Part shown: positions 54,083 to 60,830 of the stretch, piece by piece | Layout of the letters: each line of letters begins with the position of its first letter | Position numbering within the stretch: the stretch's first letter is position 1 | Source: Bacteroidota bacterium | GTDB lineage: Bacteria > Bacteroidota > Bacteroidia > 2-12-FULL-35-15 | Direction: 5' to 3' | DNA length: 64,000 nucleotides | Assembly (NCBI GenBank): GCA_025963725.1 | Contig: JAOQAE010000006.1 | Location: forward strand, 372,001-436,000 | Notes under the pieces: model-generated | The model's database searches: none | The model's input: only the letters and a program-made list of their open reading frames with translations | Told to the model about the DNA's origin: nothing | Translations under genes and position numbers: made by a program

Positions 54083-54117
54083 AAAAGCCTTACAGAAATG
54101 TAAGGCTTTTTGTTTTT
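54083..54117 (+). terminator. Terminator of tRNA-Phe
   Basis: Perfect 12-bp stem AAAAGCCTTACA (54083-54094), GAAA tetraloop, TGTAAGGCTTTT (54099-54110), then Ts. The tip TTACAGAAATGTAA (54090-54103) recurs exactly at 55418-55431. Confidence 0.9.
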
Positions 54118-54144
54118 ATCTCTCCTCTGTTTTTCTTAAAAAAA

Positions 54145-54169
54145 ATGTCACAGAAGTCAAAAAGTGTCC
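54145..54169. repeat. Left end of a 25-bp inverted-repeat pair
   Basis: ATGTCACAGAA, four variable bases, then AAAAGTGTCC. The reverse complement of 55747-55771 has the same two blocks in the same spacing; 21 of 25 positions agree. The pair encloses the AT-rich gene at 54256 and the YqaE gene. Confidence 0.65.
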
Positions 54170-54255
54170 ATGCTTTTATTTTAATTGTCGCTATACCTTT
54201 CCGCGAAATTTCCTGCATCATTTACTGATTTAACCCTTCTTAATACATATTTACA

Positions 54256-55359
54256 ATGACGAAAATCAAAATATTCGCTTTTCTTTTAATTGAGTTATCT
54301 TTTCTTAATCATGCCACTTCTCAAATTCAATCAAGGAAACCGTTTCAGAGCACGATCACTTACGAATTGATGTGTATGGATACAATTCTTTATCCTAATA
54401 ATAAAGAGCAGATAGCCTTATGCAAGCAACTTATAGATAAGGCAGTAGAACGCATTAATAAACAATACAGTCCTTTGTCAGTTAAAAATGCCAGTCTAGC
54501 AGATGCAATAAGAATTTTCAAAATGATCGACAGCACATTCACGGAGTTTGATTTTTTGTATTATACCAATTCGGACGTTCATTTTAATTTTTTGACAAGC
54601 GCTTTTAAAGAAAGAACTTTTGACCCTGAAAAATATATTCTCTTTAATGAACAGCGGGAATATTACTGGAAAGATAAACTGCAAAGAAAATGTAGGCTTA
54701 TAGATTGTGACCTTTACGCGGAAATTTATCTGGGAATTGCCCAAGTAGCAGATCTGCCAATAAATATTGGAGAGCTTCCGGAGCATAACTATCTGAGATG
54801 GAATTTTCCTACAGGTGAATATTTCTGTTGGGATCCAAATGAAGGAAAGGAGCATTACAATGAAAAAGATATGCTGCACTATAGTTGGATAAAAGATGGG
54901 AAATACAATAACACCCTGTATCCTAATTATTGGAACAATAATAAAATTAAAGTCTATTATAATTTCTTACTAGCTTATACATTGAATTTTGAGAAAGAGT
55001 TCCTAAATCTTCAAAATGCAAAACTAAAGTACGAGGAGTGCATTAGATTTGATACTCAAGATCCACAAGTCTATAATTGTTATGTTTGGTTGTTTATTAT
55101 GCATCCAGAATTCGACTCTGAACTAGACATAGGAAAGCTCTTTAAATACATAGACAAAGCCATTGAACTAGAGGAAAACTTTAATTTTTACGATGCAAAG
55201 GCCTGTTTATATGCTATTAATAATGATTTTAAAAATGCAATTAAGTTTGGAGAACTCGCAAGAGACACTAAAACCGGAACCTCAATACGCAGAGGGAAAG
55301 CTGATAAACATTTAGACTGTTTTAAAAGAAACGATTCTTGTAGAGAATTAGTTGACTAA
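54256..55359 (+). CDS. AT-rich secreted transglutaminase-like protein with TPR tail
   Basis: 367 residues; signal peptide (MTKIKIFAFLLIELSFLNHA, cut near SQ). A transglutaminase-like core shows Cys151 in RLIDCDLYAEIYLGIAQ, His177 in PEHNYLRW and Asp193 in CWDPNEGK, the same order and spacing as the protein at 8310. The C-terminal third is TPR-like (IDKAIELEENFNFYDAKACL). Base composition is markedly AT-richer than the neighbours, and it lies inside the inverted-repeat-bounded segment next to tRNA-Phe, so recent acquisition is likely. Catalysis not shown. Confidence 0.72.
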   Translation: MTKIKIFAFLLIELSFLNHATSQIQSRKPFQSTITYELMCMDTILYPNNKEQIALCKQLIDKAVERINKQYSPLSVKNASLADAIRIFKMIDSTFTEFDFLYYTNSDVHFNFLTSAFKERTFDPEKYILFNEQREYYWKDKLQRKCRLIDCDLYAEIYLGIAQVADLPINIGELPEHNYLRWNFPTGEYFCWDPNEGKEHYNEKDMLHYSWIKDGKYNNTLYPNYWNNNKIKVYYNFLLAYTLNFEKEFLNLQNAKLKYEECIRFDTQDPQVYNCYVWLFIMHPEFDSELDIGKLFKYIDKAIELEENFNFYDAKACLYAINNDFKNAIKFGELARDTKTGTSIRRGKADKHLDCFKRNDSCRELVD

Positions 55360-55487
55360 TATTATTTAAAGTCGTACAGACATTTCTTCTATCCTTAATA
55401 ATAAATGTTCTTACAGATTACAGAAATGTAATGGTTATTTATGCGCAATTTATCAGCTTGCAAAAGTCCACTATACCGATACCATGC

Positions 55488-55688
55488 CTACAAATCGTTT
55501 CCCCTCGCAGCCTCAAGCAATTCCTTATGCCTTCTTTCCGCATAATATTTATTCGTGATCAGAATAGCATAAATGACTCCAGGAATCCAACCCAGAATTG
55601 TCAGCAAAAGGCTTAAAATAAATGCCCCGATTTTACCCGTTGTTAAAACGGCGATAGGCGGTAACAGAATGCATAAAAAGTATCTCAT
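55488..55688 (-). CDS. YqaE/Pmp3 family small membrane protein
   Basis: 66 residues with two hydrophobic helices and the family pattern LCILLPPIAVLTTGKIGAFI, then LLTILGWIPGVIYAILI, and a charged tail (YYAERRHKELLEAARGN). Pmp3/YqaE proteins sit in the inner membrane and affect membrane potential under salt or cold stress. Located inside the inverted-repeat pair together with the AT-rich gene. Confidence 0.92.
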   Translation of the reverse strand: MRYFLCILLPPIAVLTTGKIGAFILSLLLTILGWIPGVIYAILITNKYYAERRHKELLEAARGNDL

Positions 55689-55746
55689 TGTTTTGTGTTT
55701 TTAATGTTTACAACGCAAACATACAGTGGTCGCTTTCTATTTCGCT

Positions 55747-55771
55747 GGACACTTTTGCCTTTCTGTGACAT
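55747..55771. repeat. Right end of the 25-bp inverted-repeat pair
   Basis: GGACACTTTT, four variable bases (GCCT), then TTCTGTGACAT. It is the inverted counterpart of 54145-54169. No transposase gene lies between the two ends. Confidence 0.65.
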
Positions 55772-55794
55772 ATCTTCTATATTAGACCCCTATT

Positions 55795-56250
55795 ATGAAC
55801 ACACCCAAAAACACCTTCCTCTTCTCCTGGAACCCCATTAAGTTCAGCTGGCCCGAGATCGGGGAGCAGGCTAAAATCCTGCGTAATGGAGGAAAGGTAG
55901 AAGAAAGCTGGACCTGCGCAAGCCATAAAAAGGTAAAGCCCGGCGACCGCGCTTTCATCTCGGTTGTAGGCGTAAAACAACGTGGCCTGTTTGCATCCGG
56001 ATATATTTCCTCTGAGCCATTTATCGGCAGGAACAGGAAAGGCAATGATGCCTACCGCGTAATGATCGATATGGATGTTTTGCTCGACCCCGCAAAAGAA
56101 CCTATATTAACTCTCGACATTCTCGCGATCGGAAGGATGGAAAAACAACTATGGACACCGCAGGCAAGCGGCATCCTTATCAAGGCTGAATTGGTTGAAG
56201 AACTGGAAGCGCTCTGGCAGGATTTTCTTTCTACGCGTGCTGAAGAATAG
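55795..56250 (+). CDS. EVE/PUA-like domain protein
   Basis: 151 residues, a single domain: TFLFSWNPIKFSW at the start, SWTCASHKKVKPGDRAFI, RGLFASGYISSEPF and, near the end, LWTPQASGILIKAE. This matches the EVE-type (PUA superfamily) reader domain that in other bacteria is fused to HNH or McrB-type endonucleases that recognise modified DNA. Here it stands alone without a nuclease in the neighbourhood, so it may act as a modification sensor or be a remnant of a defence gene. Confidence 0.7.
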   Translation: MNTPKNTFLFSWNPIKFSWPEIGEQAKILRNGGKVEESWTCASHKKVKPGDRAFISVVGVKQRGLFASGYISSEPFIGRNRKGNDAYRVMIDMDVLLDPAKEPILTLDILAIGRMEKQLWTPQASGILIKAELVEELEALWQDFLSTRAEE

Positions 56251-56319
56251 TCCCGATCCGGGCTAACTCACGATTTCACTCTGCTTAATTATCCACTCAA
56301 CTCCTCCTTTTCCTACCAA

Positions 56320-56350
56320 TTGACATTTTATTTTTATTAGCCTATATTTG
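56320..56350 (+). promoter_or_regulatory. Promoter upstream of the cytochrome lipoprotein gene
   Basis: TTGACA (56320-56325), 17 bases, then TATATTTG (56343-56350). It fits both the Bacteroidota -7 consensus and, unusually, a sigma70-like -35 box. The leader would be about 135 bases. Confidence 0.55.
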
Positions 56351-56489
56351 GCACACACAGAAATCACCCTCTATTATATTGCCCGGCTACTCCCCGGTTT
56401 TTGTTTGCAAAAAACCAAGCACAGTAATTCTTCTTTTATGGGGAAGCCGAAAACCAATGCAGAGTAGGCAACATAATAAATCAGACAAA

Positions 56490-57833
56490 ATGAAAAAGAT
56501 CTATTTAGTGCTGGGGCTGGTAGGTGTGGTTATTTTTACAAACCTTCTCCTTACAACCACCGGGTGTTCCTCAAAGCCTTCGGCGACTGAAACCATCACC
56601 AACAAATTTGCAATCATTCCGAGTGTGTTTGGACCTCTCACTCAGAAGCAGGCCGACCTGTTCTCATGGCAATCATTCATTGCAGTGAACTGGCCTGCCG
56701 ACCCCGCCACCTGCGGCCCGGACACGAGCAACGGCAGCAGCATCCTCAACAGCACAGGCCCGGTAGTATGGGAAACGTATCTTTCCAGTGAAGATGTTTT
56801 TGTAACATCGCCATCAACACCCGACGGCTGGTGCTCCAATGGCAACTCAAGAAATACCTTTAAAAAGCTTCCTGCAAAAGTTCAGGCGCTTGCGCAGAAA
56901 ACAGGCATCTACCGCTTCCTGCACCGCAACTCAAAAGCGCCGCATGGCCTCGACCAGGCTGTAGGAGGCCCGCTGGTGGATCAGAACGGGCGGTTTGCAC
57001 GCTATGAAGTACGTATGAATCACGATGAGTACAATTACATTATCGCGAAACAATTGTGGGATACAGCAGGACAGAACCACTTTGTGCAGGACAGCATCAT
57101 CACCATGCCTTCGGGTGTTACTACCTATGGAAGTGTTGGCGCTATGGAGTTCAAGGCCGCCTGGAAAGTATTAGGACAGGGCGATGACTCCACACGCTTT
57201 TATACCATCAGGGCAATTGTATACAATGATGATGAAGGCGACCCAAGCCCGGGTCCGAACCCCGTAACGCTTGGATTGGTCGGACTGCATATTGCGCATA
57301 AAGTTCCTACACAGAACAACTGGGTATGGTCAACATTCGAACAGGTGGATAACCTTACAAAATCATTCAGCAACCCGGCCTGCGCAACCTGTCCGCCGAA
57401 CGTGCCTCTGGCCGGAAATGACCCAAAGGAGCTGGATGCTAACGGCAATCCGTTGAACCAGCCAACGCAGGTAACACGCGTAAACCCGGTGAACGATCCC
57501 TTTGCCGATACACTGAACCAGCAATTCCAGGCAATGCTGCAGGGTTCGGTGTGGGCCAATTACCAGCTCATCAGCACACAATGGCTGCAGGATGAGGACA
57601 TGACGCCATTGTATCTTGCAAACTCTGTCCAGGAAACGTATGTACAAGGCCCGAATCCTCCTTCCTACGGCGGATTTCCATTAATAATAGACCAGCCATA
57701 TTACGCGGACACACTTTATCATCCGTTTGCTCCCGGGATCAGCTCCAGCTGCATGGGCTGCCATTATGTAGCTACCATTCCGGGCTCAAAAGCAAAAGCC
57801 GACTTCAGCTTCATGCTGGGCGAAGCGCATTAA
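56490..57833 (+). CDS. Mono-haem c-type cytochrome lipoprotein
   Basis: 447 residues from ATG 56490 (MKKIYLVLGLVGVVIFTNLL), with a lipobox-like TTTGC. No long repeat. A single haem c attachment site CMGCH lies near the C-terminus (GISSSCMGCHYVAT, about 420-433), and the region before it is a unique domain (WQSFIAVNWPADPATCG near the N-terminus; KFKAAWKVL-like segments). Anchored in the envelope, probably an electron-transfer or peroxide-reducing protein; the family name is not recognised. Own promoter and terminator. Confidence 0.8.
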   Translation: MKKIYLVLGLVGVVIFTNLLLTTTGCSSKPSATETITNKFAIIPSVFGPLTQKQADLFSWQSFIAVNWPADPATCGPDTSNGSSILNSTGPVVWETYLSSEDVFVTSPSTPDGWCSNGNSRNTFKKLPAKVQALAQKTGIYRFLHRNSKAPHGLDQAVGGPLVDQNGRFARYEVRMNHDEYNYIIAKQLWDTAGQNHFVQDSIITMPSGVTTYGSVGAMEFKAAWKVLGQGDDSTRFYTIRAIVYNDDEGDPSPGPNPVTLGLVGLHIAHKVPTQNNWVWSTFEQVDNLTKSFSNPACATCPPNVPLAGNDPKELDANGNPLNQPTQVTRVNPVNDPFADTLNQQFQAMLQGSVWANYQLISTQWLQDEDMTPLYLANSVQETYVQGPNPPSYGGFPLIIDQPYYADTLYHPFAPGISSSCMGCHYVATIPGSKAKADFSFMLGEAH

Positions 57834-57859
57834 CTTACGTTACCTGTCCTTCAAAGAAG

Positions 57860-57898
57860 AAAGCCCTGTAAACTTTAATTTACAGGGCTTTCCTTTTT
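57860..57898 (+). terminator. Terminator of the cytochrome gene
   Basis: Perfect 13-bp stem AAAGCCCTGTAAA (57860-57872) with TTTACAGGGCTTT (57879-57891), loop of 6, followed by CCTTTTT. Confidence 0.9.
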
Positions 57899-57968
57899 AT
57901 CACTGAGCTTCCACAGTTTTTTATTTCAGATCAGTAAATGTATCGGTTGTAGTTGCTTGCATGGAACA

Positions 57969-59225
57969 TTACCTACGGGATCTTCCTCTCTGGCTCCTTT
58001 TTCCGTAACGCTGCTCGTTGTCATTGTCTCCGTAAGCTCCATACTCCCCGCCGTAATAATCATTCCCGGTGCGCTGTGAATTAAACTCATCATTGTAGCT
58101 GCGGCTTTGACGCTGATAATTATCGTATCCGTTCCGCTCTTCATATTCTCTTCCCGAATTTCTTCCTCCGTACCCACCGGACTCATCGCCGTAGCCCGAG
58201 CCGTAATTATTTCCATGCATGTTTCCCCTTCCGGAATTTCTGTAATTGCCTTCGTTATAACGGGTGCTTCCATTATAGCCTTGTCCGAAGCTTCCCGGAT
58301 TTCCATAATTGCCATGGCCATAGCCGCCCTGGTCATAAGAGCCCTGGTTGCTGCCGGAGCCGCCCTGATTCATGTGGGAGCCATTGCCATTACCGCTTTG
58401 TCCGTAACCACCCTGGTTGAAGGATCCATGATTTCCATTTCCGTAACCACCCTGGTTTTGATATCCCTGGTTGCCATGGCCATATCCTTGTCCGCCACCC
58501 TGGTTGTATGAATTCTGATTGCCGCCATAGCCCTGATTACCGTAACCACCCTGGCCATATTGGCCTTGATTGTAATTGCCCTGGTTGCCGTAACCGCCCT
58601 GGTTCATCTGGCCATAGTTGTTTTCATTCTGGCCGTATCCTCCCTGGTTGTGATAACCCTGGTTACCCTGGTTATAATTTCCCTGCCCGTAACCGCCGTG
58701 GTTATAATTGCCTTGGTTGCCTTGTCCGTAGCCGCCCTGGTTCATCTGGGAGCCGCCGTAATTCCCCTGCTGTCCATAACCGCCCTGGTTATAGGAACCC
58801 TGATGGTTTTGTCCCTGGTTGTAAGAGCCCTGGTTGCCCTGGTTGTATGAGCCTTGGTTGCCACCATACCCTCCCTGGTTCATTTGTGAGCCATTGTTAT
58901 TTTGTCCATAACCGCCCTGGTTATAAGAACCCTGGCCGTAGGAACTTTCGTTCTGGCCATAACCCTGCTGATTCATTTGTGAACTTTGATTGTAGCCGTA
59001 CTGGCTTTGGTTAGCACCTTTTTCACCTGACTGCTTATTTTCGGAATTCATGTCCGCGCTGCTTTCTGAGTCAGACTGCCGCGAAGAATAAGATTCATCC
59101 TTTGTATCGGATGATTTATTAGAACTGTTTTTTGAAGCAGAGCTTACTCCGTTCTTTTCTTCAGCTTTTTCAGTTGAATTTTTCTGCGCAGTGGCAGTGC
59201 TGTCTTTACTGTTTTTGTTTTCCAT
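57969..59225 (-). CDS. Q/N/G/Y-rich low-complexity (prion-like) protein
   Basis: 418 residues, no signal peptide or membrane helix. N-terminal 85 residues are charged and Ser-rich (MENKNSKDSTATAQKNSTEK); residues 85-330 are dozens of short NQGGYGQ, NQGSYNQG and YGGSQMN units; the tail is Tyr/Arg/Asp-rich (YEERNGYDNYQRQSRSYND) and ends RSQRGRSRR. The composition, Tyr in Gly/Gln/Asn context plus an Arg-rich end, resembles the phase-separating domains of FUS-like RNA-binding proteins. The unit repeats at DNA level are uneven, so slippage may change the length. Cytoplasmic; function unknown. Confidence 0.75.
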   Translation of the reverse strand: MENKNSKDSTATAQKNSTEKAEEKNGVSSASKNSSNKSSDTKDESYSSRQSDSESSADMNSENKQSGEKGANQSQYGYNQSSQMNQQGYGQNESSYGQGSYNQGGYGQNNNGSQMNQGGYGGNQGSYNQGNQGSYNQGQNHQGSYNQGGYGQQGNYGGSQMNQGGYGQGNQGNYNHGGYGQGNYNQGNQGYHNQGGYGQNENNYGQMNQGGYGNQGNYNQGQYGQGGYGNQGYGGNQNSYNQGGGQGYGHGNQGYQNQGGYGNGNHGSFNQGGYGQSGNGNGSHMNQGGSGSNQGSYDQGGYGHGNYGNPGSFGQGYNGSTRYNEGNYRNSGRGNMHGNNYGSGYGDESGGYGGRNSGREYEERNGYDNYQRQSRSYNDEFNSQRTGNDYYGGEYGAYGDNDNEQRYGKRSQRGRSRR

Positions 59226-59515
59226 TGTTGTGAATTTTGAAGTGGATACTGTTAAAGATCAAAGCTGATCTCCGGACTTATTTTTTCTTAAAAAATATAC
59301 CAGAGCTTTTAGAATGGCTTCCACATTTTAAAAAATAATCTGCAACGCTACACAGTTATGATGTCCGGATATTTTTGAAAAAAAAGCGCACACTATTTTT
59401 TTTCGCCAAGGTGGAAGAAGCGCCACACTTAAGCGCCACAAGCCCATTCAGAAAAATAATTTGTCTCTTTTCAGTAGAAATACGCTTTTTTCAAACTGGT
59501 GCAAGCTTTAAATTT
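59226..59515. other. Intergenic region before the orphan response regulator
   Basis: About 290 AT-rich bases. The frame of the regulator is open through part of it, but the added residues look non-coding. No clear TAnnTTTG promoter, repeat or RNA is visible. Confidence 0.4.
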
Positions 59516-59974
59516 GTGATCTTATATGCTGATGACGACCCGGATGACCATGAGTTTTTCCGTGAAGCGCTCAGCAGGCTGGATTTCAAAACCGAGCTGT
59601 TCATTGTGTGGGATGGAACCGAAGTAATACCGAAACTGGCGGCGGTAAAACCTGACCTTATTTTTCTTGATATCAACATGCCGAAAAAATGCGGCAGGCA
59701 ATGCCTGAAAGAGATCAGATCTGATAATACATTTGCTGATACTCCCGTGATCATTCATTCTACCGCCCAGGACGAAAAGGACATTAATTTTACCCGGAAA
59801 CACGGAGCAAACCTGTATGTCGTAAAATCATGTACGATGGAAGCGCAGATGGCGGTGTTAAAGCTTATACTCTCGCTTTATAATTACCGATGCTTAAGCA
59901 GCACAAACAAGAACGATTTTGTGCTCCTGGATCATAAGAGATACAGCAGGAACCTGAAATTGGATCTTAAATAA
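59516..59974 (+). CDS. Orphan single-domain response regulator
   Basis: 152 residues from GTG 59516, chosen because the receiver fold starts there (ILYADDDPDDHEFFREAL); the frame extends 47 codons upstream through unlikely sequence. Phospho-acceptor Asp in DLIFLDINMPKKCGRQCL (about 57), Thr in PVIIHSTAQD, Lys in LYVVKSCT. The DDDPDDHEFF signature is of the CheY-like group common next to hybrid kinases in Bacteroidota. No kinase nearby except the CheB/CheR-PAS cluster downstream. Confidence 0.85.
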   Translation: MILYADDDPDDHEFFREALSRLDFKTELFIVWDGTEVIPKLAAVKPDLIFLDINMPKKCGRQCLKEIRSDNTFADTPVIIHSTAQDEKDINFTRKHGANLYVVKSCTMEAQMAVLKLILSLYNYRCLSSTNKNDFVLLDHKRYSRNLKLDLK

Positions 59975-59982
59975 TACCTGAT

Positions 59983-60022
59983 AAAAAAAGAGTGCGCTTC
60001 GGACGAAACGCACTCTTTTTTT
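59983..60022. terminator. Bidirectional terminator between convergent genes
   Basis: AAAAAAAGAGTGCG (59983-59996) pairs with CGCACTCTTTTTTT (60009-60022), loop of 12. Serves the response regulator and the S/T/G lipoprotein. Confidence 0.87.
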
Positions 60023-60039
60023 ATTGTTGTTGTTGGTTG

Positions 60040-60432
60040 TTAGGTAGTGCTGCCAGTAGTGGAGCCTGTAGAACCAGTAGTACTTGTTGTTCCGGTGCTG
60101 CTTGTTGAGCTTGTTGTTCCGGTCGAACCTGTTGAGCTGCTTGTACCGGTAGAGCCGGTAGTGCTTGTTGTTCCCGTGCTGCCTGTTGAACTGGTTGTTC
60201 CGCCCGAACTTGTTGAGCTGGTTGTTCCCGTACTGCTTGTCGAGCTTGTTGAGCCGGTAGAGCCTGTACCGTCTGTAGAGCTGGTGGAACCTGTGCCGCC
60301 CGTGGAGCTTGTACCGGTTGACGAAGTGGAACCACCGCCTGTTGTCGACGTGTCGCTATTGTTTGAACAGCCTGCAGCTAACATCGCCACAATACCGCCT
60401 GCCAATAAAAATTTAAACGCTGTTTTTTTCAT
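60040..60432 (-). CDS. Ser/Thr/Gly-repeat lipoprotein
   Basis: 130 residues: lipobox in KFLLAGGIVAMLAAGCSNN (Cys22), then about 100 residues made almost only of Ser, Thr and Gly (STGSTGTTSSTSSTG-type units). The short trinucleotide-rich repeats make the opposite strand open too, but the lipoprotein signal decides the strand. It may act as a flexible, possibly glycosylated stalk on the cell surface. The C-terminus has no folded domain. Confidence 0.72.
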   Translation of the reverse strand: MKKTAFKFLLAGGIVAMLAAGCSNNSDTSTTGGGSTSSTGTSSTGGTGSTSSTDGTGSTGSTSSTSSTGTTSSTSSGGTTSSTGSTGTTSTTGSTGTSSSTGSTGTTSSTSSTGTTSTTGSTGSTTGSTT

Positions 60433-60830
60433 GATTGTTTGGGTTGGTTTTTAGATTAATTAGATTCTTTTTTTGCCGTTCATTTTGTAAGGGAAGGCTA
60501 CCTTATAGGTCGGGATATACGGATGTTTTCAAACACCGCTCGTGCTCACAGCTGAGCAGCTTCTTTATTTCTATATCAGGCACGTAATTTAAACATAAAA
60601 ATATGCCAGATAAACGCTTCGCCCGGAACACAGGACGGACAAAGGCTTACAGTACAAGTACTATGAAAAATGAACCACAAGAACATGTGCGGCAGGAACC
60701 GGAAATACTTCCGCTGCTTATTTAGCTTTCAGTATTAATACGTTAAATAAACCGCCTGAAAATCACATACAACTATTCAATTAATCTTAATTTTACTTCT
60801 GGTAAAAATTTGAATATAAAAAATCAGGAC
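60433..60830. other. Intergenic region with a possible 40-codon frame
   Basis: About 400 bases between divergent genes. A short frame ATG 60603 to TAG 60725 would give MPDKRFARNTGRTKAYSTST and 20 more residues; the codon choice is plausible, but there is no recognisable feature. A CAGCTGAG/CTCAGCTG-like hairpin sits near 60547. No promoter stands out. Confidence 0.35.
60603..60725 (+). CDS. Possible 40-residue small protein
   Basis: Frame ATG 60603 to TAG 60725. The predicted peptide is basic at the start and acidic at the end (QEHVRQEPEILPLL). AT-rich bases precede the ATG as in many genes here. No homology can be claimed. Confidence 0.2.
   Translation: MPDKRFARNTGRTKAYSTSTMKNEPQEHVRQEPEILPLLI

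Noticed and set aside
54013-54228. Gene overlapping tRNA-Phe
   Set aside because: The frame runs through the tRNA and its terminator and has no protein-like features.
57969-59225. CRISPR-like periodic repeats, or coding genes on the plus strand of the same region
   Set aside because: The periodicity is that of a protein repeat. The plus-strand frames (for example 58107-58511 and 58508-59014) are shadows with hydrophobic low-complexity or Cys/Pro/Arg-rich translations; the minus-strand product has a coherent domain layout.
60047-60454. Plus-strand Val/Pro-rich gene
   Set aside because: It is the mirror of the Ser/Thr/Gly lipoprotein; only the minus strand has a signal peptide and lipobox.
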